Part shown: piece by piece, positions 24,346 to 37,472 of the stretch
Layout of the letters: each line of letters opens with the position of its first letter
Position numbering within the stretch: the first letter of the stretch is position 1
NCBI GenBank assembly: GCA_936450465.1
Contig: OW388303.1
Location: 10,757,021-10,821,020 of the forward strand
From: Gibbula magus
Lineage: Eukaryota; Mollusca; Gastropoda; Trochida; Trochidae
Reading direction: 5' to 3'
DNA length: 64,000 nt
Position numbers and translations under genes: made by a program
Notes under the pieces: generated by a model
What the model was told of the DNA's origin: nothing
Databases searched by the model: none
Seen by the model: the letters and a program-made list of their open reading frames with translations, nothing else

Positions 24346-26709
24346 CTAGATCCCTTTCTCTGCCCACCTATCCCCTTCTCGCCATCTCCCTCTACCTCCT
24401 CTATCCCCTTCCTCCCCCCCCCCCCCCCTTTCCTTCCCCCCCCCCCTTTCCTTCCCCACTCCTCTCCCCTTCCCCCTTTAACTACTCTCTCCCTATCTGT
24501 GTACAATATCTATATCCATCTTTCCTCTTTTCTCACTCTCTTAAAGAACTTAAAGAACAAAGGCGACCGTGCAAATTCTATTTTCACTTTGTTAGTTAAA
24601 TAAAAGCTGTGCTTTTAAGTTAATATTCAGAGTAACTATATTGCATATAGCCCCAAATATGACAGTCAGATAAACACTGTTTAAACAACGTAAAAATAAA
24701 GTGTTAGATAAATTGTGGCATTTCTCAATGAAGTAAATTCATCCTCAAAACCTTTGTAATTGAAAACCTCACTGATGCGTTGTTTGAATTAAATAAATTG
24801 TAACATGTTGATGAACTTTGAGGATATGTAGATGTAGAAGAAAGGGATTTATTTGATGATTAGATGTAGCTTAGATTGATGTAAGTATAGTTTGCGAGTG
24901 TGTAGCTTGTTTACTGTGATATTTAACGACATTTTTCTTATTAAATACAAGCTAATCTTACTCTTACAGGTTCGATACTTATTTTCGGACTCAGTTTTAA
25001 ATACGAAATGAATTTGATTATAATGTTAACAATCTGATTTTCACATATGATATTGGATCAATGTAAAGTTAAACTTGAAAATGTTTTACAGAATTATGTA
25101 CATGTACAATATACATTGCAATTGTATAATTCTGATTGTTATTAAACTTGAACTATTTGAATTGTGCCCTAGAGTGTTTATAGTCATTGGCAATATAAAG
25201 TAAGGCTATTGTTCACATACATGTACAATGGATAGACTGGTGATGGTGAAAACAGATGAACACTAGAATTTACGTAGGTCTTCCAGAGTTAATCAATATT
25301 TTTCATTCGTAAAGACTATAAATTTACGCACAACACAACTTCACACACATATTTGACGAGGGATTTTTAAACAGGAATCGTCCGTCAGCCCGTCCGTTTA
25401 TATGTCCCGAATTATTTCCAGAGCATAACTTAAAATCCATAAGGCGCAGCTCAAAGAAACGTTGTACGTGGCTCAATTATGTGTAGGTTAATATATTTCA
25501 TGGAATTTTTATTTTTGGCCGATTCCTGTTTTGATATCCGTTTTCCTGAGCTGGACACAATAACACTTGGTATGTCGAACATTCATCATGTAGATTTTGA
25601 ATTAATCATAAAATAAATTTTTCAAAGATTTTCAACACAAAAAAGTGAGCTACTGTGGGAAGGTTATTAAAGAATGTAGAAGTGTAGCTTCAAAACTGTC
25701 ATTCTATATTCCACCCCTAACATTCCTAACATACCTATTATTTTATTTTGCTTGTTTTGGTAATGGAGTGTAACAGAAAATATGTTATGTTTGACTTGGC
25801 CGTAAAGTAAGTTACGAATACCAATACGACCTATATATCACGTGTAAGGAAATGTGGGCATCTAATCATTTATGAAAAACAGGATATAAAAAAGGCAATA
25901 TGCAATGGCCTGCCACTTTAACACCATGGTTTAGACAGTCTTGGTTAAACATGTGTTTGTATTGAAGGGATACATTAATTTATCATCCAAAACTGTGTCT
26001 GACAGAAGATGTCCCTTATGTTATGAGCATAACATCTCCTAGGATATATCGATTTGGCAGTAGATATTGCACAATGCCCTGTCACCGTCATCTATATGAC
26101 ATCGCAAAGATTTTAATCGAGTAATGACTTCACAATGCTATGACTTCATAAACATGATAACGTCACAATGCTATGACATCACCGCAACTGGCAGCGCTGT
26201 GCTCACAGATGTACACTTTTTCATTGAAACGATATGAAGAATGATTTGGATAGCAAGCCTCGGATATTTGTTACTTTTATCAACTCGTGTTGATATATCT
26301 ATGTCTAATTAACAATCTTCACCTTCACAAGTAGAACAAGAGTCCCTCGGGTTTGTCTTATTGATGCACAAATTATCCTCTAAATAAGCAGTTTAAATGT
26401 AAGCCTACGAAAAATCAGCTGGTTCTGCTTCTTACAAGAGGTCAAAGGTTTTGACCCCGCATGTGGCATGGGCAAGTCATTTCCAGAGGCCTCTTCTGAT
26501 AAATTAAAAGTTAAGGTAATGTTAAAGGTCCATGTGCTTCTTTCATCAAGATCACATATAGGTAAAAAATATTCCAATGTAATGCCAAGGGAAACATATA
26601 TCAAGTTTCAAAGACATCATCAAATCATCAAATCATCAAACAAGTCAGAACTAGGTTAGGTTAAAGTTTAACCCTCTGTCTGAAAGAGGAAAGTCAAGTG
26701 ATCTAAGTC

Positions 26710-27145
26710 AATGGTCATAACTTATGGAAGGGATTTTGTGCCAAAAATGAAGACATGTTGACTTGTAACTTGTAAAGTGTAACATGTCGTTCCCAACCAT
26801 ACATGTCTCGAAAAGACAAGTCCAATCATGCAAAACTAACATTTTAATTCTGTCAATCGTAACTTCGCATGCTCAACTTTACAAAGTTGAAATGTTATTC
26901 TAGAAATTGTCAAAGTCGAAAAGTCAACTTGTCATTTTTAATTATTAAATCTAAATAATATGCACATTTTGTCATGTAACAAGTTACGTTTGACAAATGA
27001 AAAATGGAAAATGAGGAGTTGCAAAGTCAGCTTTGTAAAAAGGACTTTTGCATTTCGAGACTGACATGACTTGCATAGTTGCGAATGCAATGTTTCAAAT
27101 TACATCTCTACATGAATTCGCATTGACCATATTTGAAAGTTTCCC
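26710..27145 (+). repeat. 430-bp dispersed repeat, left inverted copy
   Basis: This segment is the reverse complement of 30943-31390. Shared phrases include GAAGACATGTTGACTTG, AATTATTAAATCTAAATAAT and CATTTCGAGACTGACA. The similarity ends inside at GCATTGACCATATTTG. The two copies enclose about 3.8 kb. They could be two insertions of one element in opposite orientation, or long terminal inverted repeats of a decayed transposon. Confidence 0.75.
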
Positions 27146-28959
27146 GAACATTGCCGATGTTTTCCGAGGACGAGAGGCATTTGCGAAAAAACTAGACCTC
27201 CCTTGCCGCTGTCCCAGATGGGGAATCCCTTGGTCTATTTTGAGCCCAACGCTGGACGAATTGACCACGCCCCCTGAAAATCAAGGGACGTAACTCTTGT
27301 TATGTCCTACAAACAAACGCACGTTGTTAGTTCAAGGAGCGCTACTGTCACTTACATTCCGTTTGATAGATTCGCTTAGTAATTAAATGTCAAACGAAAA
27401 TGCCAATTGAAAATTAATTCTTAGGTATTCTAATTATTATTTCAATATATTTTTAAGGAAATTTGACAAACAATTATTTTTTTTTGCAACGCAAAACGAA
27501 TGCGGAATTAAGTAATGTAAATGTGGGATGACACTGACAGACATAAAGGATAGCATAGCTTGAATGCATTGAAGCTATGATAAATGTATCCGATCCGTTA
27601 TCATAAAACTTATTTCACTTACATATAAAACTGCAGATTTACAAACCTTATATAGACATCCTACACCCGAAAAAATAATTACTTTCTGTGCGATCATTTA
27701 CACATTATCTTCTCTCAGTTCAATCATGTCAACATTCACTTTTTTATACTCCAATTTTACGTGTATTCAGTAAAGTCTTCTGCATTCAGAAATGAATATC
27801 CAAGTTTTGATAAAGAAAATCCTGATATTGAAAGTAAATAAACGTTAGTGGGGAAGAAATTGAAAGAAATACATAAGCCAGTGTTGATAACTTTATTATT
27901 AATTTTAGAATATTTTAAATGTACCACAAAGCAATTAAATCAGGGAACTTCATATACTTGTTTAAACATTTTTTTTAGAATGCATTGCACTTTAAATACA
28001 ACTGAAAACTGTTCTGAATGTCAATACGTCTTATTCTTACAGACAAATAATCAAGGGGAAATGTTCTTTAGCTGAGTTGGATTTATCTCTTTTAATTATT
28101 TTACAAACTTTTCTCAACTAGTTTAAATTTTTTATTGGTTTTGAATATGTTAATTTATCTATTTTCGTTTACTTATCAAGCAAACTATATTTTTTAGTAA
28201 TTGAAGCAGTGAAAAGTGTATTGTTGTGGGACAGAAATATATTTGTCGATGATTAATATTCCATTAATTCTATATAAAGAATCACATTACTGAATTCAAG
28301 TATAAAATGTAAATCATTAGCCTAGATCTGTTGTTTCACACTTTAAACAATAAACATTCAACTTCTACATGCCAAAATATGAAAATAATTATGAATATAG
28401 AATGCAAACTGAAAATAGAATTGTATCACTGGTAATTTCAAAAATATAATTGCACTGTTGAATTTAAAAATGTAATCGACTGTAACATATACAGGATATA
28501 AACATATTTTTTTCACTAAAATGGCCATTCATGAATACATTGCCGTCACATGCGTATTGTTTTCAATAAATCAAATATGTGTTTTATTAATTCATATATG
28601 AAACGATGATAATTTTTATTTAGATAGTAGTTCCGATAATTTATGTTTTACAACAAAATGTCTTCCCTAAACATACGTCTTTACCGTGTCTATCAATACT
28701 TTTGTTTGTTAGTCATTAATGTAACAAACTCTTTGTAGTAGAAATGTATATCAAATTATTAATTTAAAAGTTCAAAGAAAAGAAATGTTAATTCAATTAA
28801 TGTGTTGTCAAGGAAAAACACAACACAATCCGGCTAGAAGTTGCAGAATGGGCTTCTTTATACACATATTTCAAGGATTAGTGTGTTTGAAAAGTCCAGA
28901 AACTGTACTAAGAGTGTGACATTTTAGATATTCAGTTTATATTTATAAATAGAGCGATC

Positions 28960-29110
28960 TACACAAGAGAGCTGCTGAAAATGAAAATAAGTCATTCAAA
29001 TATTTGTTCTTTCTGTAAATCTGAACCAGAAAGTTTCCAATATGTTTTCATAAATGTAATCACGTAAATGAATTTGGGGGAATCGAAAGTTCCATGAACA
29101 TTCGTCTTTT
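28960..29110 (+). mobile_element. LINE relic: C-terminal zinc-binding segment of a reverse transcriptase
   Basis: The + strand reads RELLKMKISHSNICSFCKSE, then PESFQYVFI; after a single-base frame change it continues CNHVNEF. The pattern CxFC, then about 10-16 residues, then C-H before an aromatic residue is the zinc-binding motif after the reverse transcriptase in many non-LTR retrotransposons. The frame is broken and the flanks are not recognisable. Confidence 0.5.
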
Positions 29111-30942
29111 ATCACCCAAAACTGGCTCCCTAAGTAGATGGTGCTTGTGTGAGATCAAGCGACATCGACAAGCGATATCTACAATGTAAATAACGCTTAA
29201 ATCAAATCTTCATAATCCTATTATATAATCAGTTAATGGCAGTTAATGTGTAACTTTAATGAACTCGTGTTGATATATTTGATATCAGAAGACATTTGGG
29301 TGAAATTCTCGATATATACTCTGATATTATCATATCATTACAGTACCTCCAACAAATTAAAATATCCATAGAAAGTGTTGTAAATATTGTCAAGGATGTA
29401 TCTAATGTTGCAAACATTATTCGCTCGTATATTAAAAACAACGCCTTCTTTCCATGCGAAATAGAATTTTTTAACAATATTTCCAGGTTTAAAAATTGTT
29501 CCTTAGCTCTGCACATCCTTTATGTTTGTTTCACTTTTGTCTGTATACCTGTGAAACTTAAGAAAACATTTGAAAATAATGTTTCATTGAGCTATACCTT
29601 ACGGATTTTTAGTTCTGCCTAAACAAATACCGAACTGTGACCAGTGTTGCGTCGATCCAAAAGCTGAGACAGGAAAATGACAATCATTTTGTAGACCCAA
29701 ATCAAAGCAGTCCGTGACACTGACAGTAATTTATGTTTCGAAACCACTTGAAATTACGTAAGGTTTGAAAAGTTACAAGTATTTACCATCATGTATTTAT
29801 TTTTAAAATGTCGATAAATTATCTAACAAAAATCGAATATGAAAAAATGTCCCGACCAACTGTTTTTTAGTTTTTTTTTGGTTTTTTTTTATACAAAAGA
29901 CGCAATGTTTTCTTTATACCCAATTGATACAGAGTGTCTTCCTTATGAAGGCATTAAACATGTAGTTTTATATTATGCCAACTCTTTATAGGTATCATTA
30001 TACCCGAGTGTAAACTGTGCAATCCTGTATACCCTTTTACAATCAAATGCAAAATAAAAATAAATTCAACACCCTTCTGGGTCACAAAAAAATGTAAGAT
30101 TTATTACTTGACTCACACATTTTGATAAACTAACTTACTATCATAAATGGGAATACGTCACTGATTCGAAATACACTGATCTGGATTGGGAGTGTTTTAG
30201 CTTATACATATAAAACTGCATGTAGCAAGAAACGATATACTCCAACTATATTGTATACTAAAAAAAAAAAAAATCATACATACATACAATACTATAATAT
30301 CACAAAATACATATATATTAATCTTGACTAGGAAGCATATTTCTTTAAAATGTGGTCTAACTATTCCTATGTTATTTAGAAAAATGAATAGACAACACAA
30401 CACAACAGACACAACTTTTCTCTAAATGTGTTCAATTATTTATGTTGATTCTGCTTGCATTTTGAACTGTATACTTATTTTTATTGTCACCCTGGAAATA
30501 ATGTAGAGAAACAAATGTTTTATTTTCCAATTTGTGTTTGACCAGTACCTTCCCCCACGTGAAAATGTAGATTTGCCTTCCTCATATAACAAACACATTT
30601 GCTGAAACTCCGATGTCGTATATTTGGATTACTTTACCATTGGAGGTCATGATTACACATTAAATATGTGGCCGACCATCCGGGCTCGCAACAGAAATAA
30701 CGAGCGTTCGGGTGGGCAGTTAGTTCCTCCACAGAAAAAAGCGACGGTCTCCTATAATGTTTTAGTCAATGTGCTTTTGTCAACAGTATGCTAGCTAATA
30801 ATGGGAAAACTAGTATGCAACTTTCAAATATGTGTTAATAGTTGCTGGGAGATGCTTGCCAAGGGAGAAGTCATTGTTGAACATTGTGTTTATCGGATCG
30901 GGATTATTCGTTCCTTTCCGCTAATTTCCGTAATATTCCAAA

Positions 30943-31390
30943 TATGGTCAATGCGAAATCGTGCAGAGATGTGATTTGAAACATTGCAATCGTAACTATG
31001 CAAGTCGTGTCAGTCTCGAAATGTTAACTTTGCAAGTCGTGTCAGTCTCGAAATGCTGAAGTCGGTTTTACAAAGCTGACTTTGCAACTCCTCATTTTCC
31101 ATTTTTCAATTGTCAAACGTAAATTGTAACATTACTAAATGTGCATATTATTTAGATTTAATAATTAAAAATGACAAGTTGACTTTTCGACTTTGACGAT
31201 TTCTAGAATTACATTTCAACTTTGTAAAGTTGAGAATGCGAAGTTACGATTGACAGAATTAAAATGTTAGTTTTGTATGATTGGACTTGTCTTTTCGAGA
31301 CTTGTATGGTTGAGAACGACATGTTACACTTTACAAGTTACAAGTCAACATGTCTTCATTTTCGGCACAAATCCCCTTCCATAATAACTC
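30943..31390 (-). repeat. 430-bp dispersed repeat, right inverted copy
   Basis: This is the partner of 26710-27145 in opposite orientation. It carries an extra local duplication of about 34 bp (the phrase GCAAGTCGTGTCAGTCTCG occurs twice, near 31000 and 31034). Confidence 0.75.
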
Positions 31391-32622
31391 ATTATGTATG
31401 TATCCTATTCGGCCCCGAACTAACATTCGTATCAATGATGTATATCAAAATCATGTCTAAGGTTAATGGAATATTGGTAAGAACCTGTGGGAGGAGTTCA
31501 TTAGGGACAGACTGACAGACATATTGCGCAACGACATGAACCCACTTCCCCACTTTGGGGGTTAAGAATTGTTTTGGGGTTTATGACTTTACAGTCAACG
31601 TTAAAATATTCTTAATATAGAAAATCAATGAAACACACTCGGTTCTAATGCAAACATCAACATTGAGTCAAGTTGCTATTGTATATTGTGTCAGGAATTC
31701 ACATTTGTATTGATTATCTCTAACTACATGTATAGAGTAGCCGCCAAGTTTTCACCAGTCAGAAATATGTACACAAGAAGAGCGTTCGCCATGAAATTAA
31801 ATTCTTAATAAGTAACGGTCATGTTACAACATCTTACATGTTGATCAACGATAAATCCAAGAAATTTTACATGCGGAAATATTTCTCTTGTAATTCAAAT
31901 TTGGCATTCGCGCCATGATCTTGTATTAGTACCTGGAGGTAGCGCATTATAAATACCCACATTATTATTATTCCCAATACGAAATATACGATAAGAGTGC
32001 TATTTTGATATATTGATTTGGCCTTTTCTACAATTAAATTTTATAATAACACATTTAGTTTGAAATGCACAAAACAAATACAATTAGTTTGTCCCATATT
32101 AGCCTTTTTTTTTTACTGATGACACATCTATTCGTACAGGTACATGTTTGTAATAGGACAAAATGTTTTCTAAATTTATTGATTCATACAAATACACACA
32201 AACTAAAACATTCATACTTTCAATACTTTTATATCAAACTCAAGAAACAAATGCTGTTGTCTTTGTAAATTCACTTTTAATTTTATACTTTAACTTCAAG
32301 TTACACACCTATGTTTGATCTTTTAATTAAAAAGAACATATGAGAAAAGTTACATTCATATAAATATCTGCATTTACAATTCACGTATTATGTACACTAT
32401 CGACCATATCATTTTAAAACGAATTTGTATGAAATTATCAGTGTAAAATCTTCGGACAGATAACTGACGTTATCCCATGACATATGAGGCCATCAATTAC
32501 TCAAATGCGGCAATAACAGCTTTGTTATGTAACACCTGGCGTTAATCATTGTCATTGGTACATTCTAATGACATACATATATTAGACATATATTGGTTGA
32601 ATCATATTAGCACACTTAATCC

Positions 32623-32688
32623 TATATAAGACTCGCTACCTTTTCACTGCATATCACATCGAGTTGTTCTGCTTTAGAGACACAACAC
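32623..32688 (+). promoter_or_regulatory. TATA box and non-coding exon 1 of the Arg-rich secreted protein gene
   Basis: TATATAAG at 32623-32630 lies about 30 bases before a likely start site (around 32653). A short non-coding exon then ends at 32688 with a GTAAGT donor. The next acceptor (CTTCTTTAG) is at 33193-33202, just before the coding exon. The TATA-plus-short-5'-exon layout recurs in the other members of the cluster. Confidence 0.55.
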
Positions 32689-33218
32689 GTAAGTTTAACA
32701 TTCCATGCGTTTAGGCACATCGGTATACAACAGTTTAGCTACTTCACTAACCTTGTAGGTTTGTTTATATACGAGTCTATACCAAGTGCAATGTACTACT
32801 CCTTCTGATATAGATTCATACGTTTGTATCCATTAAATATTTTATAGAATTATGAAATGACCTGCAATCAAAAGCATTTCTGTGCATTATTATGTACACT
32901 AAAAATGTAAAAAAGTATTGAAATTTAAATAACATTTGATCAATATTTGAAAATGTCGTCATGCTGATTGATATTTAAATTACATTGTCATGTGAATATG
33001 GGGATTACTATTTATTTGTATTGTGAATATTGTGTGAGGTGATAATGTAACAGAAATATGATGATATACATTGCAAAACGAATAAATTAAAAACATTAAG
33101 TAATTTAGTTTCATGCACTTAGGATGTGTGGCTCCTAATGAATCTATACGATATACGATATATATATTTGTAAGTAGACCTAAAAGCCTTTTGCTTCTTT
33201 AGGTTCTTGCCCTGCATC

Positions 33219-33560
33219 ATGAATCTGAAGATTGTCATCACCCTGCTTGTCGTCACTGTGGCCGTCTCCAGCGCCAACACTTATGGATCCAGGAACAACT
33301 ACTTGAGGAGAATGGCTTATTATGGTCAAGACTATGACACCCCCGATTATATGGAGGACCCCATGTATATGTACATGATGCGCAGAGCATACAACAGAGG
33401 ACAGGGGACCGGAAACAGACAGACACGAGGAGGAAGAACTGGAAACAGACAAACCCAAGGAGGGAGAACTGGAAACAGACAAACCCGAGGACAGAGGACA
33501 CCAAACTGGATGAGAAACTACCAGAGATACGCCACTCTTGAAGCTATGGACCTTGTTTAA
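33219..33560 (+). CDS. Small secreted Arg-rich repeat protein with LEAMDLV tail
   Basis: A 113-aa protein with a clear signal peptide (MNLKIVITLLVVTVAVSSA, likely cut before NTYGSR). The middle is Tyr/Met/Asp-rich (DYDTPDYMEDPMYMYMMRR). It is followed by three tandem copies of a 10-residue unit TGNRQTRGGR (a 30-bp DNA repeat) and ends ATLEAMDLV. The start is the first ATG after an acceptor at 33201-33202; the upstream frame has no ATG. Right after the stop a donor (TAAG, then GTATTA) leads to a 3' UTR exon from 33831 with AATAAA at 33928. The body is strongly basic and the tail acidic/hydrophobic. I recognise no family. The tail links it to genes at 36.6 and 45.0 kb. Extracellular secretion is well supported; the role is unknown. 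Confidence 0.75.
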   Translation: MNLKIVITLLVVTVAVSSANTYGSRNNYLRRMAYYGQDYDTPDYMEDPMYMYMMRRAYNRGQGTGNRQTRGGRTGNRQTQGGRTGNRQTRGQRTPNWMRNYQRYATLEAMDLV

Positions 33561-33964
33561 GGTATTATAACCATTGGTTACCACTGATGATAACCACTGA
33601 ATTTATGTGTATCCTGAACGTCAAAAACTAAGAGGTTAAAATTCAACTACTGAAGGCTTAAACGTTCAACTCGCACACATGTGCTTGATGCTGTTCTAAG
33701 ATGGTGCAATCATAAGTAAAAAATAGTAACATTTATTCTTTTCCACAATACTTTTTTAAAACATTACTATAAGGATGATGTGAAGTATGACATATTGAAA
33801 CAATAGTTTACTGATTAATTTACATTTCAGGAGTCATAGTACTTTGCTGATGAGCTGCGTCAAGAACGAAAAGAAAGAACAAGAATGGACAAGAATGAAC
33901 GAGGGATCATGGTATATTATACAGAGGAATAAATAAATTGTTTATCTCATATATTTGTTGAAAT

Positions 33965-35950
33965 TATTATTCATTGAATCATACTCACAAATTCAAACTT
34001 ACTGTACTGTGACTATCATCACAAAACGTACACACATCTAGCTAATATTTGCACATTTTTAGAAGACGAATGTCCGCACTGCACACTTATCACATATCAG
34101 ATTAAAAGATCTAAAATCATTATTCAAGTTTCGAACAACCACATGAAAATGAAAATTATGTCACTTTGAATCTTTTTGTTGAAAAATAGATATTTGACTC
34201 CAACAGTGATCAGTACGGCTTCGACCAAAAACCAAGTGAATAATTGTTTTGGAAACTAAATAATGTATTACAAGAAAACTGATAACACATCTAACAACGA
34301 AAATAACTTTCACTATTTTCATTCTGACCGGTGATTGATATATATACTTTGACGACACTGTAAGGGTGGTGACGGGGTGTCTCTATCGGCCGCTCAACAT
34401 GAAAACGACACTTTTATGGCGCAATTACAAGGATAACATCATATAATAAGTATAATATCTGTCAATTTTGGGAAATACCAAAGGCATGTCTATCTCATCT
34501 CGTGAGGAAAGAAACTGGGCGAAAGGAACTGTGCCACTCGTGAAAAAATAAACTTTCTACCTCACTTGATGAGATAAACATGCTCGTATTAGTCATGAAA
34601 AGACATATATCCTCTACATATTAAACATATTTCAAAGCACATTATCACATCAAGTAACATTCTTATACCACACATGAATATATGTCATTGCCTTCTTCAT
34701 ATATCATATCCATTAGTTTTAATTTGATCGTTTTAAGCCGAAATGTCCTCGTTATTTTAAAACCAACATACATCATAATTTGAATTCAAGATATGATGTG
34801 AAGTCGTTCACAATGACTGAAGAGCCAGTGTTTTTAGCGCAAAGTATACTTACAGAACACAAGAGCGTGGTAATAAGCATGTTTTATATCAAGAAAATGG
34901 TTACGGTACAATCTATTCATTTGTAATAATTCAATGTTGATATGTATATACAATTACATGTATGCATCATGTCATGTCTATGTATAGTATCAATATGCGC
35001 ATCATGTTTATCAAATGTTAGGGTATCCACAGTTTTTACGCTGGCATATTTTCCCAGTATGAATTCGAACTGTGTATAAGTTTATGATGAATACAAGTCC
35101 AATACCAATACATGTACGTACACAGCAGTTCCGTCGTGTCGATGGTCATACGGCTGAAAGTGAAAAACAAATTCTTCAGTTTTATTGAATGGGCAAACTA
35201 AATGAGATTTTGTTTGTATTTAAAGGGGCAGTAGCACTACAACTACAGATAATTGGTTTGTGTAATAATATATTTTACCTTCTAAATTAAATATAAATGA
35301 CATAAACTATCATTGTAAATGGGAAATTTGAAAAAATAAAATTTGCGAAAAAAACTGCTACTGCACCTTTAATAATATAAACATTATAAACATTAACATA
35401 ATGAATTAGCAGTAGTCTGCACATGGCATAATTAACGGATGAAGATAATTATAAATACACGCTTATCATATAACTTTAAAATAAATTCTTGCTTATGAAG
35501 TCTCATATCCGCCGGTGATTGGAACAGTTTCAATGGCCAGTTTAAATAAACGTCGCTAACGAAGTTTAAAAACAATCAAAATTATCTATAGCTGATACTG
35601 ATACACTATCGCATTAGAACATTGGTTACTTGCAAATTTACATGTAAATTTGACATGTAAACTATTCTGTTACTTTATTTTCTCTTAAAGTGTAATAACG
35701 AGAGATAATATAACCAAACGGATTCCGTAAGTTTCCGTAAAATAGTTGCTGCGAGTCAAAGATTCTCAATTATTCATGAACAAATCGCTGTTGTAAAATA
35801 CAATACAGACATCAACTGAGCATTACCTCAATTAGCTACAAGCTGTTAAATTGTTTTGTCTGATGGTTTCATATAACTTAAGTGCTCGATGTCAGCACTG
35901 ACCTGCCACCTTTCATAATATTCAATTAACTTAATTAACTACCAGAAACT
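33965..35950. other. Gene-free interval
   Basis: Apart from the small MITE at 35220-35372 I see only AT-rich sequence here. It separates the convergently arranged genes at 33.2 kb (+) and 36.6 kb (-). Confidence 0.45.
35220..35372. mobile_element. TTAA-flanked MITE, family 1 (153 bp, internally deleted)
   Basis: It begins TTAAAGGGGCAGTAGCAC and ends GCTACTGCACCTTTAA, with the internal phrase AAATGACATAAACTATCATT shared with the copy at 8383-8744. It is shorter by about 200 bp. Confidence 0.7.
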
Positions 35951-36052
35951 CTTATTGCGTTTTCTGCACGCTTTTTATTAGGATAAAAGTGCTAATAAAC
36001 AAACAAGACTTGGAAAATGTAAAACAAAAATGAAAGACTAACCCGAAATACC

Positions 36053-36589
36053 TTAAATGAGATCCATGTTCTCCAGCTGGTTGTATCGCATCATAAAGCC
36101 GGGTGTCTGTCCCCCCATTGGTCCTCCCCACCCCCACCCCTGTCCCCCTCTCATTCCCATGGGGTAGTCAAGGTCGAACACTCCATCTGGTCTGTCAACA
36201 TCGGCACCGCGTTGACGGGAGCTTCTTCTGTTCATTGGCATCCTCATCGGCATGAAACTTGGCATGTAATTTGGATAACCAACATACATTGAATTTGGCA
36301 TCATTTTAACATAAGTTGGCATACCCCTCTGCATATAACTTGGCATAAACATTGGATTTCTCATGTACATTGGATGTGCACTCCTTTGAATGTAATTGGG
36401 CATTGAATTACCCATGTACATTTGGTTTGACCCAGTGCTTTGTCTGGAACTTGCCACATTCTGTCTGGGGTTAACTGGCACATTCGATGGTACTGCATTT
36501 GCCATGCTAAAGAGGAAGGTTGGACGTCCGTAGTTGTACGCCTTTGCCACGGTCATCATCACCAACAAGCACACGATTCTTGGTGACAT
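36053..36589 (-). CDS. Small secreted Met-rich protein with LENMDLI tail
   Basis: A 178-aa protein begins at ATG 36589 with signal peptide MSPRIVCLLVMMTVAKA, likely cut before YNYGRP. The long middle is rich in Met, Pro, Asn and Tyr with loose repeats (NSMPNYI, NPMFMPSYM, NSMYVGYPNYM, MPMRMPM), then an Arg/Asp segment, a Gly/Trp segment (GQGWGWGGPMGG), and the end NQLENMDLI. The frame extends 9 nt upstream but has no earlier ATG, and an acceptor (minus strand TTATTCTTAG) ends at 36599. After the stop comes TAAG then GTATT, the same bases as in the 33.2-kb gene. A poly(A) signal lies near 35975-35980. Met-rich secreted proteins are known in nacre (for example MRNP34 of pearl oysters), but the likeness is compositional only. 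Confidence 0.72.
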   Translation of the reverse strand: MSPRIVCLLVMMTVAKAYNYGRPTFLFSMANAVPSNVPVNPRQNVASSRQSTGSNQMYMGNSMPNYIQRSAHPMYMRNPMFMPSYMQRGMPTYVKMMPNSMYVGYPNYMPSFMPMRMPMNRRSSRQRGADVDRPDGVFDLDYPMGMRGGQGWGWGGPMGGQTPGFMMRYNQLENMDLI

Positions 36590-37051
36590 CTTGGCCAACT
36601 AAGAATAAATAAATGAGAATTATGCTATACTAAGCTGAAATATTCACTAACAGAAATTACATTTGTGTAAAGAACATGGACATAGCATAAACCTTTCACT
36701 GTAGACAATATAACGAAAGCCACAATTAAATGAATGATTAACATATGTAAGAAATAATAAAAGTAAACTAAAAACAAAATCCCAAAGCTCATATACGTTT
36801 ATTATAGTTACGGTTATGCAAATGTAATAATTCATATAATCCAAAAAATAAACTATTTTGTTTGACTATAAATTATTCTAATATAGTATAACATTCAAAT
36901 GTTATAATTGACATCATTAGTTGATAAATTGGTACTGGTTTCTGGTAACCTTAGTTTTTGTGTTTTAAGAAAATGGTGTAGAAAGAATGTTTTTTGTAAT
37001 AAATAAATAAAGATATTTGAATCAAGGTAACTGATGCGTTCCCTCACCTAC

Positions 37052-37109
37052 CTCGGTATATGTCCAGATTGTGTAATGGGGATTAGCAGGAATTCCTCCT
37101 CTTTATAGT
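37052..37109 (-). promoter_or_regulatory. TATA box and non-coding exon 1 of the Met-rich secreted protein gene
   Basis: On the minus strand, CTATAAAG at 37109-37102 precedes a short exon ending at 37052 with CCGAG and a GTAGGTGAG donor. Its spacing to the coding exon gives an intron of about 450 bp. The layout matches that of the other cluster genes. Confidence 0.5.
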
Positions 37110-37472
37110 GAAGTATTTATGTTCATGTCACGCTTTGTAAACGATATATTACTCAAGTAGTATTTACATGTAGAGTTATTACCTAGAAAAAACGACTTGA
37201 CACCTGCTCTGTTATGTCCTAAGCTGGATTACTGAAGCTTCTGTTTTCTGAGATAACAAGAACAGAGAACGAGACAAAAATTAATATTGTGCAAATAAAA
37301 TGCAAGGGAAACGTATTTGGATTTAAATAAACATCTGTGTTATGTTAAATAGACACAATTTGTATTGGTTGACAACTACTTTTAAAAAAAAAGAGTGTTA
37401 CGGTTCGGTGTAGATACTAAACTAGTACTGCTATCATCCACGTCAAAGTTCAAGACAATTGTCCAGAAGACT

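Larger units (their letters stand above)
24800..32610. other. Gene-free interval between the macrodomain gene and the secreted-protein cluster
   Basis: I find no exon set that I can support. The interval contains a dispersed repeat near 25360-25700 (with GTCCGTCAGCCCGTCCG), a paired inverted repeat (26710-27145 and 30943-31390), a LINE C-terminal relic near 28970, and poly-A/T tracts. Open frames such as 27848-28075 and 29296-29622 show no recognisable domain, and I do not call them genes. Confidence 0.5.

Noticed and set aside
29296..29622. 108-codon + frame after the LINE zinc-motif relic
   Set aside because: Could be further LINE tail but shows no recognisable motif and sits in decayed sequence.
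33180..33584. Ser/Val-rich minus-strand frames opposite the Arg-rich gene
   Set aside because: Antisense shadows of the 30-bp repeat; the + strand gene has the full set of signals.
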